From assembly GCF_964355755.1 (NCBI RefSeq), contig NC_092679.1, positions 3,038,001-3,102,000 of the forward strand: 64,000 bases of DNA, in the 5' to 3' direction. A program made the translations under genes and the position numbers. The DNA is from Antedon mediterranea. Its lineage: Eukaryota > Echinodermata > Crinoidea > Comatulida > Antedonidae. Below are positions 51,279 through 62,443 of this stretch, one piece after another; position 1 is the stretch's first letter; each line of letters opens with the position of its first letter. The notes beneath the pieces are model-generated. The model saw only the letters and a program-made list of their open reading frames with translations, was not told the origin of the DNA and did no database searches.

Positions 51279-53498
51279 TATGACGTCTACAAACAAGCAA
51301 GTAAATTAGTGTATAGTGTATTCATATTATCAAATGGTATTTTTTTAGGCCTATACTTGTGACGTATGTGCGTTGTTGATCACGTTTGAAATGCAAATGC
51401 AAGGTCAGCTAGCTAAGAATCTATTTGTATTATCATGGATTAATCCATGGTATTATCCAAAGATCGCATTTGGTACTTAACACTCGATGAGTAACTTTTG
51501 ACCCAATTGAAACGGATCAATACAGTGGCTAAGAAGACAATGCCCATTGTATGACTTTTTAACTATGGTACTAAACGGTATTCTGTCTTGCTGTCTTTAA
51601 AGCCATTTTTTAACCATCATTTTAGACATTTGCATTGTTTTAGATTGTTTATAAGATTGTTTCTTCTTTTTAAATTTGAGTCTCAAGTTTTAACTTTCTG
51701 TATTGTAACATTGTTATATGTAATCATGTATGGAATGTTGATTTTGACCGAATAAATGCATGAATAGCTTAAACGGTTTTTCTCGAATATAATATAATAT
51801 CATAATAATAATATTATTAGTATTAAATTATAAGCCTGTCAAAAATAGATATGGTTGTATAATGAATGGCAATGAAGCTCTTCTGCCCACCCCGTGTCCA
51901 CACAACGTAAGCGCAACCAGAGGCGGAACCCAGAGGCCTGAGGCAACTGATTTAGTAACCGTAAGTGGCCCTCTGATTAAGCTGGAGGCCTCGGGCGTTT
52001 TAGCCTTTTTTTCCCGACATTATTTCAATGCTTGTTTTTTCCCCATAAGCTCCGGGGCCCCCTGGGGTTAGCTAGTTAGCGCCCATAGCGGTTACGCCAC
52101 TAAGCGCAACGCAAGTGAGTTGATCAATGACAACTTCGACAGATAATTATGACCACAGCCGCGTAGTGATTGGTCAACTGCTTTAGCTTGGTTCTAACTT
52201 GGACGGAACGCAGCGCAAAGACCGAAGCTACCGTGCCAAGTAATTTGACCAATCACGACGCAATTTATCTGATTACTCCGACATTTCAATCCAGTGTGTA
52301 CCTATTTATTAATTTCAGTACTTTTTAAGAAAATTGTGTTTAGGATGGTCGATTTTCCTCAATCCAAATTGTAATTTGTAATCTCTAAGTGTGGTTAATG
52401 GTTCTTTCAGTAAACATATAGGCCTACCTTATCTTGCGGTTGAATTAGTGTATATTATTTTGTTTGGTTAGTAAATTTAAGATGTGTGTTTATTTGGTGA
52501 GCGTGTTCTTGTGTGTGCTTTATTTTGTAAATTATTTTGTGTACTTGGAAATCTTTGAAATTCACACGATGGGATAAAATTGAATGGACGCCGCGACGTC
52601 TTAATGGCCAATTTACACAGACGAGCGGTAACGGTAATAAAAATATAGAATATATCTATGTTAATCCTTATGAACATTTACACACAACGCGGAATGGACG
52701 GCGGTTTCCGCTCAGTGGAGATTCTACGTGGGACTGACAAGCTACGCGGTTTTCCGCTTACCGTTACCGCTTGTCTGTGTAAATTGGCCTTTTAGCCTAT
52801 ACTTGATGAAATGAACGAAGTTTTCGGTTTTCTCTATTATGCAATCTTATATTTTGTTTGGTTATAAATTAAAGATTGGTTTCTTCGTTGACCGTACTTG
52901 CCATTTTTTAAAATAGTTTGTGAACCAATTGAAGGCAATCCAAAGATCTTACATAAGCCGACTTAATATCACCTCTCTGAATAAATCCCAGTCTATCCAT
53001 GGATTAATGAATATTCATTAATCAATCCGAGTTATTGTTACCATATCACAATGCACCGTTCGAAATACGTTGTGCCCAAAAGGATTTCAAATCACGTGAT
53101 CAATTGAAAGAGAACTTTACGAAATGTATGTTTTAGTGCGAATTCTAGACGGCGATTCGCTTAATATTGGCATACATATGGCGTTTCATAAGGCAAAAAT
53201 CGAAACACCAACTGGTGCTCACGGGTACTGCTGTGAATTTCCTGTGAAGGATGGAATAAAGTTTATCTGTATCTGGTCGACTAACATAAAAGATGACATT
53301 ATAAGACTAATTTGTGTTCATTTGTTAACATCCTTCTTTCTGTTTTATCTAACAATATACTAATCAAATCCCGGGATTCATAAATTTTTTCATTAATCGT
53401 ATCGATTTATTTGAACTAATAGGCTTACTATAGGCCTGCAAAACACAAGTTAAACCCATAACATTGAATATGAATTATATTTTATTATTTTAATCACG
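51279..53498. other. Region between the two TMEM45-like genes
   Basis: Contains a diverged MITE family 2 pair (about 52090-52285) and MITE family 3 copy 2 (52604-52792). The latter has TIR GGCCAATTTACACAGACGAG and its complement. No supported exon; the 5'UTR exon of copy 1 could not be placed. Confidence 0.45.
52604..52792. mobile_element. MITE family 3, copy 2
   Basis: Matches 18521-18710 across both TIRs and much of the interior (GGTAACGGTAATAAAAATAT). Confidence 0.8.
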
Positions 53499-54389
53499 TT
53501 ATAAACTATTGTCCGACCAGTTATTTTGTGATCTGTTCCCGCCTTGTAAACGTTCCAAATACATAGTGTCACTTCGTTGTTCATTATCACTGTCTTCCCC
53601 TATCTCGAGCTGAGAATATCCTCTCTTGTGTCCGAAGGTGAACTTCATTGCTATTGCCACGATCAAATACAACATCACCACTGATATAACATTTCCAATA
53701 CAATGCCAGGCGAAAATCATTGTAAAGAATTTCACACTTTGGTCGTCTGGTTTCCATTGGAATCGCCCGGTTCGTATCGGATACAATGCGCAGCCAACCT
53801 GAATCAACCAAGTACCATTTACAAACGTAGCCCACATTCTCATAAAAGGTAAGAACTTGTCCTTTTTCATCCATATCTCCATTCCCGAAAATAATACACA
53901 CAGTAAGATAGCAATTAACAATAAAACATGCAGTTTTGTGTTGAGTACATCGCGGTCTTTTAAGTGGTTTAGAAACACGATACTCTGAATGAAAAAAGAA
54001 AATGTCCTGAAAACTGGTATCCATGGTTTTAGATTGACGCAGCAGCACGCGGCCAGGATCTTAACCAATCCAAAGATCCAGAATGCCACCCAGATTGTAC
54101 AATGTTGCCATACATTAGCCTCTATAAAGTTTCCTTCCTCGTCAAACATCTTCCAGCGCGTGTAAGGGTACATATTTTCCGCTATGAACCCAAATGCTGT
54201 ACACAGACAAATTATGATACCTTCAAGTGGTATACGCCGACACAGCCTGAGAGGTCTTGACGGTACTCCAGCCCTTCCATCCCGTTCATACTTGTTTCGT
54301 AAGGTGTTGAACGATAATTGGAGCACCCACCAAGATGCCCAGATTAGAAAGAAAAACCCAGAGCCTACGTGGCCTAGCCAATTGCCCAT
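53499..54389 (-). CDS. TMEM45-family (DUF716) membrane protein, copy 2
   Basis: 296 residues in one coding exon, with an acceptor (GTTTCTAACAG) 16 bp upstream of the ATG. The N-terminus MGNWLGHVGSGFFFLIWASW, then WQHCTIWVAFWIFGLVKIL, MRMWATFVNGTWLIQVGCAL and FFTMIFAWHCIGN, align block by block with the gene at 50373. Several hydrophobic spans are present, with a hydrophilic C-terminus from about residue 255. Same-strand tandem arrangement about 2.2 kb from its paralogue. Function of the family is not well defined. Confidence 0.9.
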   Translation of the reverse strand: MGNWLGHVGSGFFFLIWASWWVLQLSFNTLRNKYERDGRAGVPSRPLRLCRRIPLEGIIICLCTAFGFIAENMYPYTRWKMFDEEGNFIEANVWQHCTIWVAFWIFGLVKILAACCCVNLKPWIPVFRTFSFFIQSIVFLNHLKDRDVLNTKLHVLLLIAILLCVLFSGMEIWMKKDKFLPFMRMWATFVNGTWLIQVGCALYPIRTGRFQWKPDDQSVKFFTMIFAWHCIGNVISVVMLYLIVAIAMKFTFGHKRGYSQLEIGEDSDNEQRSDTMYLERLQGGNRSQNNWSDNSL

Positions 54390-54998
54390 TGTAGTACATC
54401 AATTCCTGTTAGAAACAACAAATCATAGTAATACTACATGAAAGTAGTCACCAAAAGTCCAAACTTTGTCATTTTTTTATAGACCGGCTCTTAAAAATTC
54501 TTTAAAAAGTGTGTATCGACCCTCGATACACACTGTACTAACAATAGTGGACTTTGAAACATGCCGAAAGTTTCATGTAACGAGTGTTGGCAAATTCCCT
54601 TTTGTACTTTTGTGATAAGGCATGTATGATTAACACTTCTGCTGATTGACAAAATGAATGTTTATCCCCGGATCGAGGTTTACTTACTGGTTCGGCTTGA
54701 CTGGCTTTGTTTTACTTCTGGCATGAAACGGTGCCCGCCGAGTCAATGATAGACTTTGAAGCTATCTTTGTTTGAAGGCACAATCGACGTTCCATATCAT
54801 CGACATTCTGTTTGTTTGAACGTTGAGGGCAGGAAAACAAATAGCAACAACCTAATTTTTCTGTCTTAAAAATAACCAAGTAAAAGTAGGAATTATTATA
54901 AAACTACTACTACTTTTTTGTAAAACAAACTAATCGCTAATGTAGAATATGCATTTACTCTAGTTGAAGATAAATAAGCGTTACATAATAAAAAAAAA
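54390..54998. other. Upstream region between the TMEM45-like gene and BBS1 (divergent)
   Basis: Contains a perfect 12-bp-stem hairpin (54508-54534). No clear X-box (RFX site), which many ciliary genes carry, could be recognised. The BBS1 start follows an A-rich run. Confidence 0.5.
54508..54534. repeat. Perfect 12-bp-stem hairpin
   Basis: AGTGTGTATCGA, loop CCC, TCGATACACACT. About 120 bp upstream of the TMEM45-like ATG and 465 bp upstream of BBS1. Confidence 0.85.
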
Positions 54999-57900
54999 AT
55001 GTCTTCAACGACAACATCAAAGGCTAAGCCTTCGGGTTCAGGAGCAGCAACAGCAGTAAGCCCGACTTCAACGGCCTCTGCAGAGTCCCCAAGGCCAAAA
55101 AATGTTACACCAAGGTAAGCCTAGCTTCTTTGCAGTTAAATACATTTTATTTTTGTGTAAAGAATTATAACACTGATGTAATTACACTTTACAGTCACAT
55201 TATTAAAGACTCCTTCTTGTCACTGACTGTGAAATAGGCCTATAAATTAATAATAATAGGCCTATAAGCCTAATATTATTAATAAATATAAAAAATCCCA
55301 GAATTATTGATAATTGTATTGTATTGATGATTAAATAAATGTGAATGTTTCTATTTTCACAGCAGCGGCAAGACTGGCCCTAGTGATGGTTCTGATAAAT
55401 GGTTAAATGCCCATTATGATCCTGTTGCAAGTCTCTATACATTCACAACGTGCATGTGTGAGTAATGAAGACGGCAATGTTGTGTGTAATTTTAATGATT
55501 TTTGCACAATTTGTCTCGGCTGCCTACTAGAGAGTTGGAGGGAGTATTAATTTATTAATGTGCCCAAATACGGAAGTGATCATCGTCATCATCATCACAT
55601 AAAGTTTGATAGTGTAGACAGAGCTTTATTGTCAGTTTTTTTTATTGAAGAAAAAATAATATTCTATGTTATTTTGAATTAATTCATAGGTCTGTCGGAC
55701 ATCAATGGAGATGGTGAAAACAAGCTAATAGTTGCTGACTTAGGAACAGGATCGTATGATATGAAATTGAAAGTCTACCGTGGAACAACATTGATGAATG
55801 AGAACACGATAATTGACTTACCAACAGGCGTCTGTGCTTTTCACATGGATAACAATGAACATAGAGTGCCAGGTAGGATAGGTCTTGTCTCTTGAGACGT
55901 GAGAGTGCGATCTCTCACCTAACACACTCCTAAAATGCCTTTTGGAAGTTTGATTTACAGCACACTTAAATTTGGTAAACTTCACACCAACCAACACCAA
56001 CTAAACACCTACAATACAGCACCCTTGAATGTATTGAGAGGAGTGCAATTTGTGGCACACCTGCACAAGGCCTTGTAGGAGGTTTTATCCTCCATAATAT
56101 TAACAGTCCATCCCATCTTTTAAAAGCTTTTTAGAAATCATACTGACATACATAAATTATATATTCAGACTCTGTTGAATAACTCCTGTCACTCTTGAAT
56201 TGATAACATTGGAACAATGTTTAAAAATTAAATATTAAATATTCTTATTTTAACAACAAAAATATTATTATTATACTATTTTTCAGCTATTGTTGCAGCC
56301 TCTGGTCCCTTCATATATGTGTACAAAAACCTACGTCCTTACTTTAAATTTACACTACCCCCTTTGGAAGTGAACCCCATCGAGAAGGACCTCTGGAACC
56401 AAGTAAAAGAGGTAAGAATGCTTAAGAGAGAGGGCCACTACTTTAAAATTGGGAATTATAACATCATCACAGAGAGACACATTCACTTGAATTGAACCCA
56501 AGACCTTAGGAATGGTAGACAGGAAAGTTAAACCCATGTTACACAGTCACACTAATGTACTGTAATTACAGTAGTTACAATAATATAATTTGTTTTTATT
56601 ATTTTAGGATAAGATTGATGTAGTCATACTTCAAGAAATGTTGGAGGGTATTCAGCGAGAGTCCAACGAGGGCGCTCTAACAGTTCGTTCTTTAAGGTAA
56701 CATGTGTATTGACATTTTATTATTTACTTTCTAAGTATATTATTACTAGAAGACTGTATAATAATTGTTATTATTGTTATTGATGCTGATGCTTTGTATG
56801 TTATGTATGGTTCTATGCTGAAATAAAAGATTATTGATTGATTGTTTTTTTTTTTATAGATTTTTGATGATTCCAGATAAGGAACAAAAAATGGATTTTG
56901 CAAATCTCTATAAAAATACTCCACTTAAAAGACAGGTGAGCTTATTGACATAATATTCTGACCCCATGAAGTGACTGGTGACATATTTAATGGCTGATTT
57001 TTCACTACTGTGTTTTTTATTACTCTAGACTGTCATTACATGTCTTGGCACACTCCGGAAAACAAGTGCTGATGACGATGCCATAAGCTGCCTTGTTATT
57101 GGTACAGAGTGTAGAGAAATTTACATACTTGACCCCGAAGCATTTACCGTTCTTTCTAAGGTTAGCATCGCGCAAATGAACATCCTGTTCAATAAAGTGA
57201 AACATTAAGACAGTTGTTTAAAAATAAAAAAGCTAGAATTGAAAAAAAACTAGTTTGACAAAAAAAATTGTGATGTACGCAAATAGGGTAGTCATGACAT
57301 GTGCTTAAATATGGTAGGGATATTACATCATCATGTCCATACAATATATGGGCACATCACATTTTTTTGATAGTAAAGTTTGATAGTGCAGACAGAGCTT
57401 AAGTCACAGAAGCTGTAATGATCGGTGCGGCCACATACCAGTGTTTACTCCCTTTTTATAAAATAGAGAAAATATCTGTATATCATAACTTTGTCTGTTT
57501 CCGTTGGTAGATGGACACTCCTAGTGTTCCAGTATTTATGACAATAACCGGTCTGTATGATGTAGAATACCGTATTGTGATGTCATGTCGAAATGGTAAT
57601 GTTTACACACTTAAAAGGTAAATAGTTCATTTATATATATATATTTATTTATTCAAGACTTGATGATATCAAGGATGGAGGTTTTCTGATGAAACGGAAG
57701 AAAAATTACAGTAGTATTGGCTTATGACTTTCGTATTGGCTTATGCCTTTCCTTTGGTCAAGGTGGCCACTGGACGAGAGAAGCCTTTGATCAATGTTAG
57801 GACCGATCAAGATGCTTTAAACAGTCCTGGCTTTGTTTGTATCAAACCTGTTAGTGGCGGTAATTATTGCTGTTGGTTTCGATTGAATAAAATAAAAAAT

Positions 57901-60886
57901 TAAAAAAAAATAAATAGTGGAAAGTTGTTATCGTAAGGTTTAACCATGGAATACAGGTTCTATCCGTCCATGTGTGAAGTTCCGCCCTCAATATAGTTCA
58001 TCCTTGATTCTATACTAATATTGACTGTGAAAATGATATTATTCTCTTCTGTTTAACAAAACATGACTTTCCGTATTATGTTAATGTTAAAGTGTAGGCC
58101 TAAAATGGTCTATAACTAGCTAGGCTTCTATTTTCTATGTTTTGTCAAACTTGAGTTGTGAGAGTACATTTTAAACCTTTCTCTTAGGGGAACCAAGATG
58201 GCAAGGCAGTGCTTTGAGTTAAACTCTCAGCCAGTAGGCCTAGAAAGAGTCGGCAAAAGTATAGTAGTTGGCTGCATGGATAAAACACTGCAGAGTTACA
58301 CTACAAAGGTATAGCACTGTTTGTTTTATTTAAATGAAATTTACAAATATTTATAAAAATCAGTTTATTGTAAACATTACATTCAATTGTTGTTAAACTA
58401 GGGTAAGAAGTTATGGACGGTAGGCCTATGCCTAGCCTAGGTACATTAGTGTACTGTATATTTTAAAATAATTTACGTTTTCATTAAAATGAAATTTATG
58501 AGTATCACTGTTATAATAAAATCAGTTTATTGTAAACATTCAATTCTTGTTAAACTAGGGTAAAAAGTTATGGACGGTATACCTAGCCAGTAGCATCAGT
58601 ACTATGGGGCTGATGGACCATCGACAAAAGGGCTACAAGGCTGTGTTAGTAGGCCTAACAAATAACCAGCTCCAGATCTATCGTGAGAAATACCTTATCA
58701 ATACTATTAACACAGAGGTAAATATAGAACAATAGTTTTCTTTTCAACATACGGTAAATCAAACAGAAAAGTGCTTAAGAGGTTTCACATCATTTGGTAC
58801 TTTATAAATCTGGTCAAAGTCAGTAGAGTCTTTTTGAATTTTCTAATCGTTTCTAATGCCAAGGGTATTTATTTAAATTTTTATTTTATTCTTTAAGGCT
58901 ACAGTAACTGGTGTTCAATTTGGAAGATTTGGACGAGAAGACAACACTCTGATAATGGTCACCAAAGGAGGTGGCATGATCGTAAAGATCTTGAAGAGAA
59001 ACTCCATACTTGATGAGAAGATGTCAATGGCACGAGGACCTCCAGCAGCGCAAGGACAGAAGCTGAACATCCCAAAGAAAACAAAGACGTTTGTTGATCA
59101 GACGTTAAGAGAGAAGGAGAATGGAATTGGTAAATGATTGGTTTATTTTACAGCTAAGAATTTTAGAAGAATTATAGACTTAGGGGAGAAGAAAGTTGTG
59201 GTATGTGTCATCCATACCTGTGCGCAATCCAGTCCAGTAGGTTCAAAGTTGCAGTTCCCCATTTATACTATTAATCGTTTAGTTAGTACTTACTATACTA
59301 AGAGCAAGTAGTTTCTTTTTAAACAGTGATGCATAGGACTTTTCAACATGATCTATATCGCATGAAACTGACGGCCGCCCGAGCCTTCCTGAAGTCACTA
59401 GATAACAGCATGAGTCCAATCTCATCAAATCCTGCAGAACCACTTAAGCTCTCTGCCCAGGTGAATATGCAAATTTTAGCTACTTCATATATTATGCTAA
59501 TTAAGTGATATTAGGATAAGTTTTACATAATCCAATAAATATCTACCGTAATAATTTAAGGTTTAAAAATCCTCTAATCTAAAAGTTTAAACTGCAATTG
59601 CTATATCGACCTCTTCCCTAGTAAAATTATATATTGTGTATATATTTAATAACTATTAATATTTAAGTAAATACTGATGATTTGCATTTACAAATATACA
59701 TACAGTACATTACAAATGTCAGATCAATGTCTAAACAATGTTGATATAGTAAAACATATTTACATTACAATTTTCAGCATACTACAGTAGAAAACTGATC
59801 CTTTGGGGACATTCCTATAAAGGGGACACTTTCGTGTAAAACAAACAAGTGGAACGCTAATACCAACCTCAGAGGACACTTTTTTAGCTCCCTAAAGCGT
59901 TCAACAGTATACCTGTTGTGTGCTAATTTATCTATTTTTTTATACTGTAGGTTCAAGGCATTGGTCCGACCTTTAAACTGAGTGTCAGTCTTCAGAACAC
60001 GTCCATCAACCATCCTTCAATTAACCTATTTATTAGTTTCCTTTTTGACGAGAAACTGTACTCGCTGCAGAAGGCTCTCATACAGGTAACAAACAGTTGT
60101 TTAACAAACAGTTGTTTAAATGTATTTTATTCATTTATTCAACTTCTCACTAAGATATACATTAGGTGTGTGTGACAGCGGCTGTGTGTGATATTTTTTT
60201 TTTTAATTTCAACTTTATTTATAGAGGGTAACCCTTCCAGCTGAACCTGCAGGTCAGCTGATATTCAGGGGCCCTCTTTAAAGTGCAAATGAGTTAGATG
60301 TGGACCTACGACTTATTATTTATTATCCGAGAAGACTCGTTCTACCAACAGAAACATGAAGTGAGTGAGCCTTGAACCCTTGCTGATTTTACGGCTACGT
60401 AATTACGGTGCCACTATCTTAACTGCTCAGCCATTCATTCACTATGTATGTTGCTAGTGCTATTATCATTATTGTAGCACTAACAAAATAAATACTTTTT
60501 TTTCTCTCCGTTTTTTTTTTTTCATCAACGCTTTTTTTTATTTCAATATGACATGAATACAGAAAAGGTTTACATAATAGATAACAAGAGAGAGAGAGAG
60601 ATTTTGTTATTATAGGAATTATATAATAATAGATGGCGTCTTCTCCATGATTTTCTTGTACGATAGTAACTATTTACCTTGAAGTAAAATTTGTTGTTCT
60701 TTTCTTGCCTAGGTACCGATGCTAGTTCCAGGCTTAAACTACAGCTTTGAGACACTAGTTGAATGCTTAAGTGACAAAGGATTGTCAGATGTCATCAAAG
60801 TGTTCGTATTGAAAGAGACTGAGACAGCACCCATCATCACTGCAGTCATCAACATGCCAGTTAGCGAGACGGTGGTTGTTGTCTAG
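54999..60886 (+). CDS. BBS1: BBS1, BBSome subunit, 14 exons, complete
   Basis: Exons: 54999-55114, 55363-55457, 55690-55872, 56287-56411, 56608-56696, 56860-56935, 57029-57160, 57511-57617, 58188-58308, 58559-58717, 58898-59129, 59327-59460, 59951-60085, 60713-60886. All GT-AG, in frame, 625 residues (human 593). The N-terminus is Ser/Thr-rich and lineage-specific. Conserved blocks run [105 protein letters not shown] and LVPGLNY. The beta-propeller of BBS1 binds ARL6-GTP and the C-terminal domains pack in the BBSome, the coat that moves membrane cargo through cilia. An imperfect decoy of the exon 10 acceptor lies at 58395-58425. Confidence 0.96.
55558..55627. mobile_element. MITE family 1, partial copy N
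   Basis: Lacks the left TIR; internal unit plus CACATAAAGTTTGATAGTGT and the right end, in BBS1 intron 2. Confidence 0.75.
57248..57401. mobile_element. MITE family 1, copy O
   Basis: Nearly full copy in BBS1 intron 7; the left TIR is shortened to ACTAGTTTGACAAAAAAA. Confidence 0.8.
58300..58590 (+). repeat. Local duplication of a BBS1 acceptor and exon start
   Basis: 58365-58430 and 58530-58585 share GTTTATTGTAAACATT, GTTAAACTAGGGTAA and AAGTTATGGACGGTA. The second is the true exon 10 start. The first is a decoy whose frame closes after about 12 codons ([12 protein letters not shown]-stop). Confidence 0.8.
60216..60442 (-). mobile_element. tRNA-derived SINE, family S1, copy 3
   Basis: Diverged reverse copy in BBS1 intron 13; the head at 60442-60360 keeps GAGCAGTTAAGATAGTGGCA and the body keeps GAGAAGACTCGTTCTACC. 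Confidence 0.75.
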
Positions 60887-60890
60887 TACT

Positions 60891-61054
60891 TTAAAGCGTG
60901 GTTCCCACTAAGGCGCGACGCAAGGACGCCAACGCAACCCCATGCGTGTTGACCAATGACAAGCAACAGTTAAAAAAAACAACCCTTGCGATTGGTCAAC
61001 TCACTTACGCTATGTTACGTCCTTGTGTTGCGCATCAATTGGGAACCAAGCATT
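60891..61054. mobile_element. MITE family 2, copy in the BBS1 3'UTR
   Basis: Ends AAAGCGTGGTTCCCACTAAG / CAATTGGGAACCAAGC, with internal GACGCAAGGACG and ACGTCCTTGTGTTGCGC arms. Confidence 0.8.
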
Positions 61055-61510
61055 ATCAAGATTTTTGGAAAGTGGTCGAGCAACAACACATAGTTTTATG
61101 CTGGTACAAATGTGTGTGTTCAATTAATTCTTTAGTTTTTTATTACTGTACCATAATAGAATTCTGGTTAAAGGACAAATAACTTGTCTAATTTTGTCCT
61201 GTGTGCAAAAGTCTGAATTGGGGGGGTATTTGTGGCTTAAATATTATAAATAGTGTACAGTAAAGAACAGTCCAAGTCAGTTTGTTATTACACAGTATTT
61301 ATTATTATTAAACTACATGTTTAAAATTCTTATCACTTTTTACAGAAATATAAAAAGCCCAGGTCAATGCAGGACTGTACACATACACAATAAAATCACT
61401 GTCCAATTAAAATATTGTAACTATTGTAAACATTTTTATCTTTAATTAAAATATACTGTTAATTATGTCTAATATTTAACTAGAATGAATAAGTACTGAT
61501 TTTGGGTGAG

Positions 61511-61726
61511 TTAAGCTCTGTCTACACTATCAAACTTTATTTGACAAAAAAATGTGGATGTGGACGTGATGATGTCATATCACTACCATATTAGGACATA
61601 TCCATGCATTCATCAGTGGAAAATTACTTCCCATTTATTGTCATTTGCATATAAAATATACAAAAACAGTGATTTGGACACGTCACACTTTTTTGTCGAA
61701 CTAGTTTGATAGTGTAGACAGAGCTC
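61511..61726. mobile_element. MITE family 1, copy P
   Basis: Both TIRs present; the middle carries about 60 bp of foreign sequence (CATGCATTCATCAGTGG...). Confidence 0.8.
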
Positions 61727-62086
61727 AAGGTAGTAGACATAGATAACATTTATATTCTAATACATAACGCTTTTATTTGTAAAGAATCTTGTAAAAGTCA
61801 CCTTGGAAGTCTGTGTAATAAATATATGTACAAATGTAAACCTATTTTTATTCTTTTCACCCTAATTTTTATATACTCCATGAATACTTTTCAGTTTTTA
61901 TTTACAGCCATTAAATAAAATTCAGGATTGGGGTTATGTTTTCACCCCTGTTTGTCCATATACAATATATCTTATGAAATCCAATGGGATAAATTGTATA
62001 CTGTTAGTTGTTGGTCAATATCCTGATGTGATTGGGTAATTGCAATGATGACGAAATGTGGATGCACTCTTTCAGCGCTGTCTTGT

Positions 62087-62245
62087 TAAGCTCTGTCTAC
62101 ACGATCAAACTAGTTTGACAAGTGTGATGTGTCCAAATATAGTAGTGTTATAGCCAAATACGGTAGTGATATGACATCATCGTGTCTATTTATGGACATG
62201 TCCCATTTTTTTTCGCATAAAGTTTGATAGTGTAGACAGAGCTGA
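62087..62245. mobile_element. MITE family 1, copy Q
   Basis: Full copy with two internal units. Confidence 0.85.
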
Positions 62246-62443
62246 AGATTCTATATACTATCCAGAATACGTTAAAAATTACATCTAAAATATTTAAAAT
62301 ATGAAACTACCTTAGTTAAAATTTAATTTAAGAGACTAATAATAAATTATTGAATTCGATTTAACACCTTGCATACAGCTACGAACGTTCCAATGAAATG
62401 CACTTTGGTGTCTCAAATAGGGCTTGTAAAATTCCAAAGGTCA

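Larger units (their letters stand above)
60887..62443. other. Convergent intergenic region of BBS1 and the STIP1-like gene
   Basis: MITE family 2 starts within about 5 bp of the BBS1 stop (60891-61054). MITE family 1 copies P (61511-61726, with an internal insertion) and Q (62087-62245) follow. A possible BBS1 poly(A) signal AATAAA occurs at about 61390. No further exon seen, which limits the 3' extent of the STIP1-like gene. Confidence 0.55.

Noticed and set aside
53124-53363. 79-codon plus-strand ORF with a hydrophobic C-terminus
   Set aside because: No homology recognised, no splice context, overlaps nothing supportive; likely chance.
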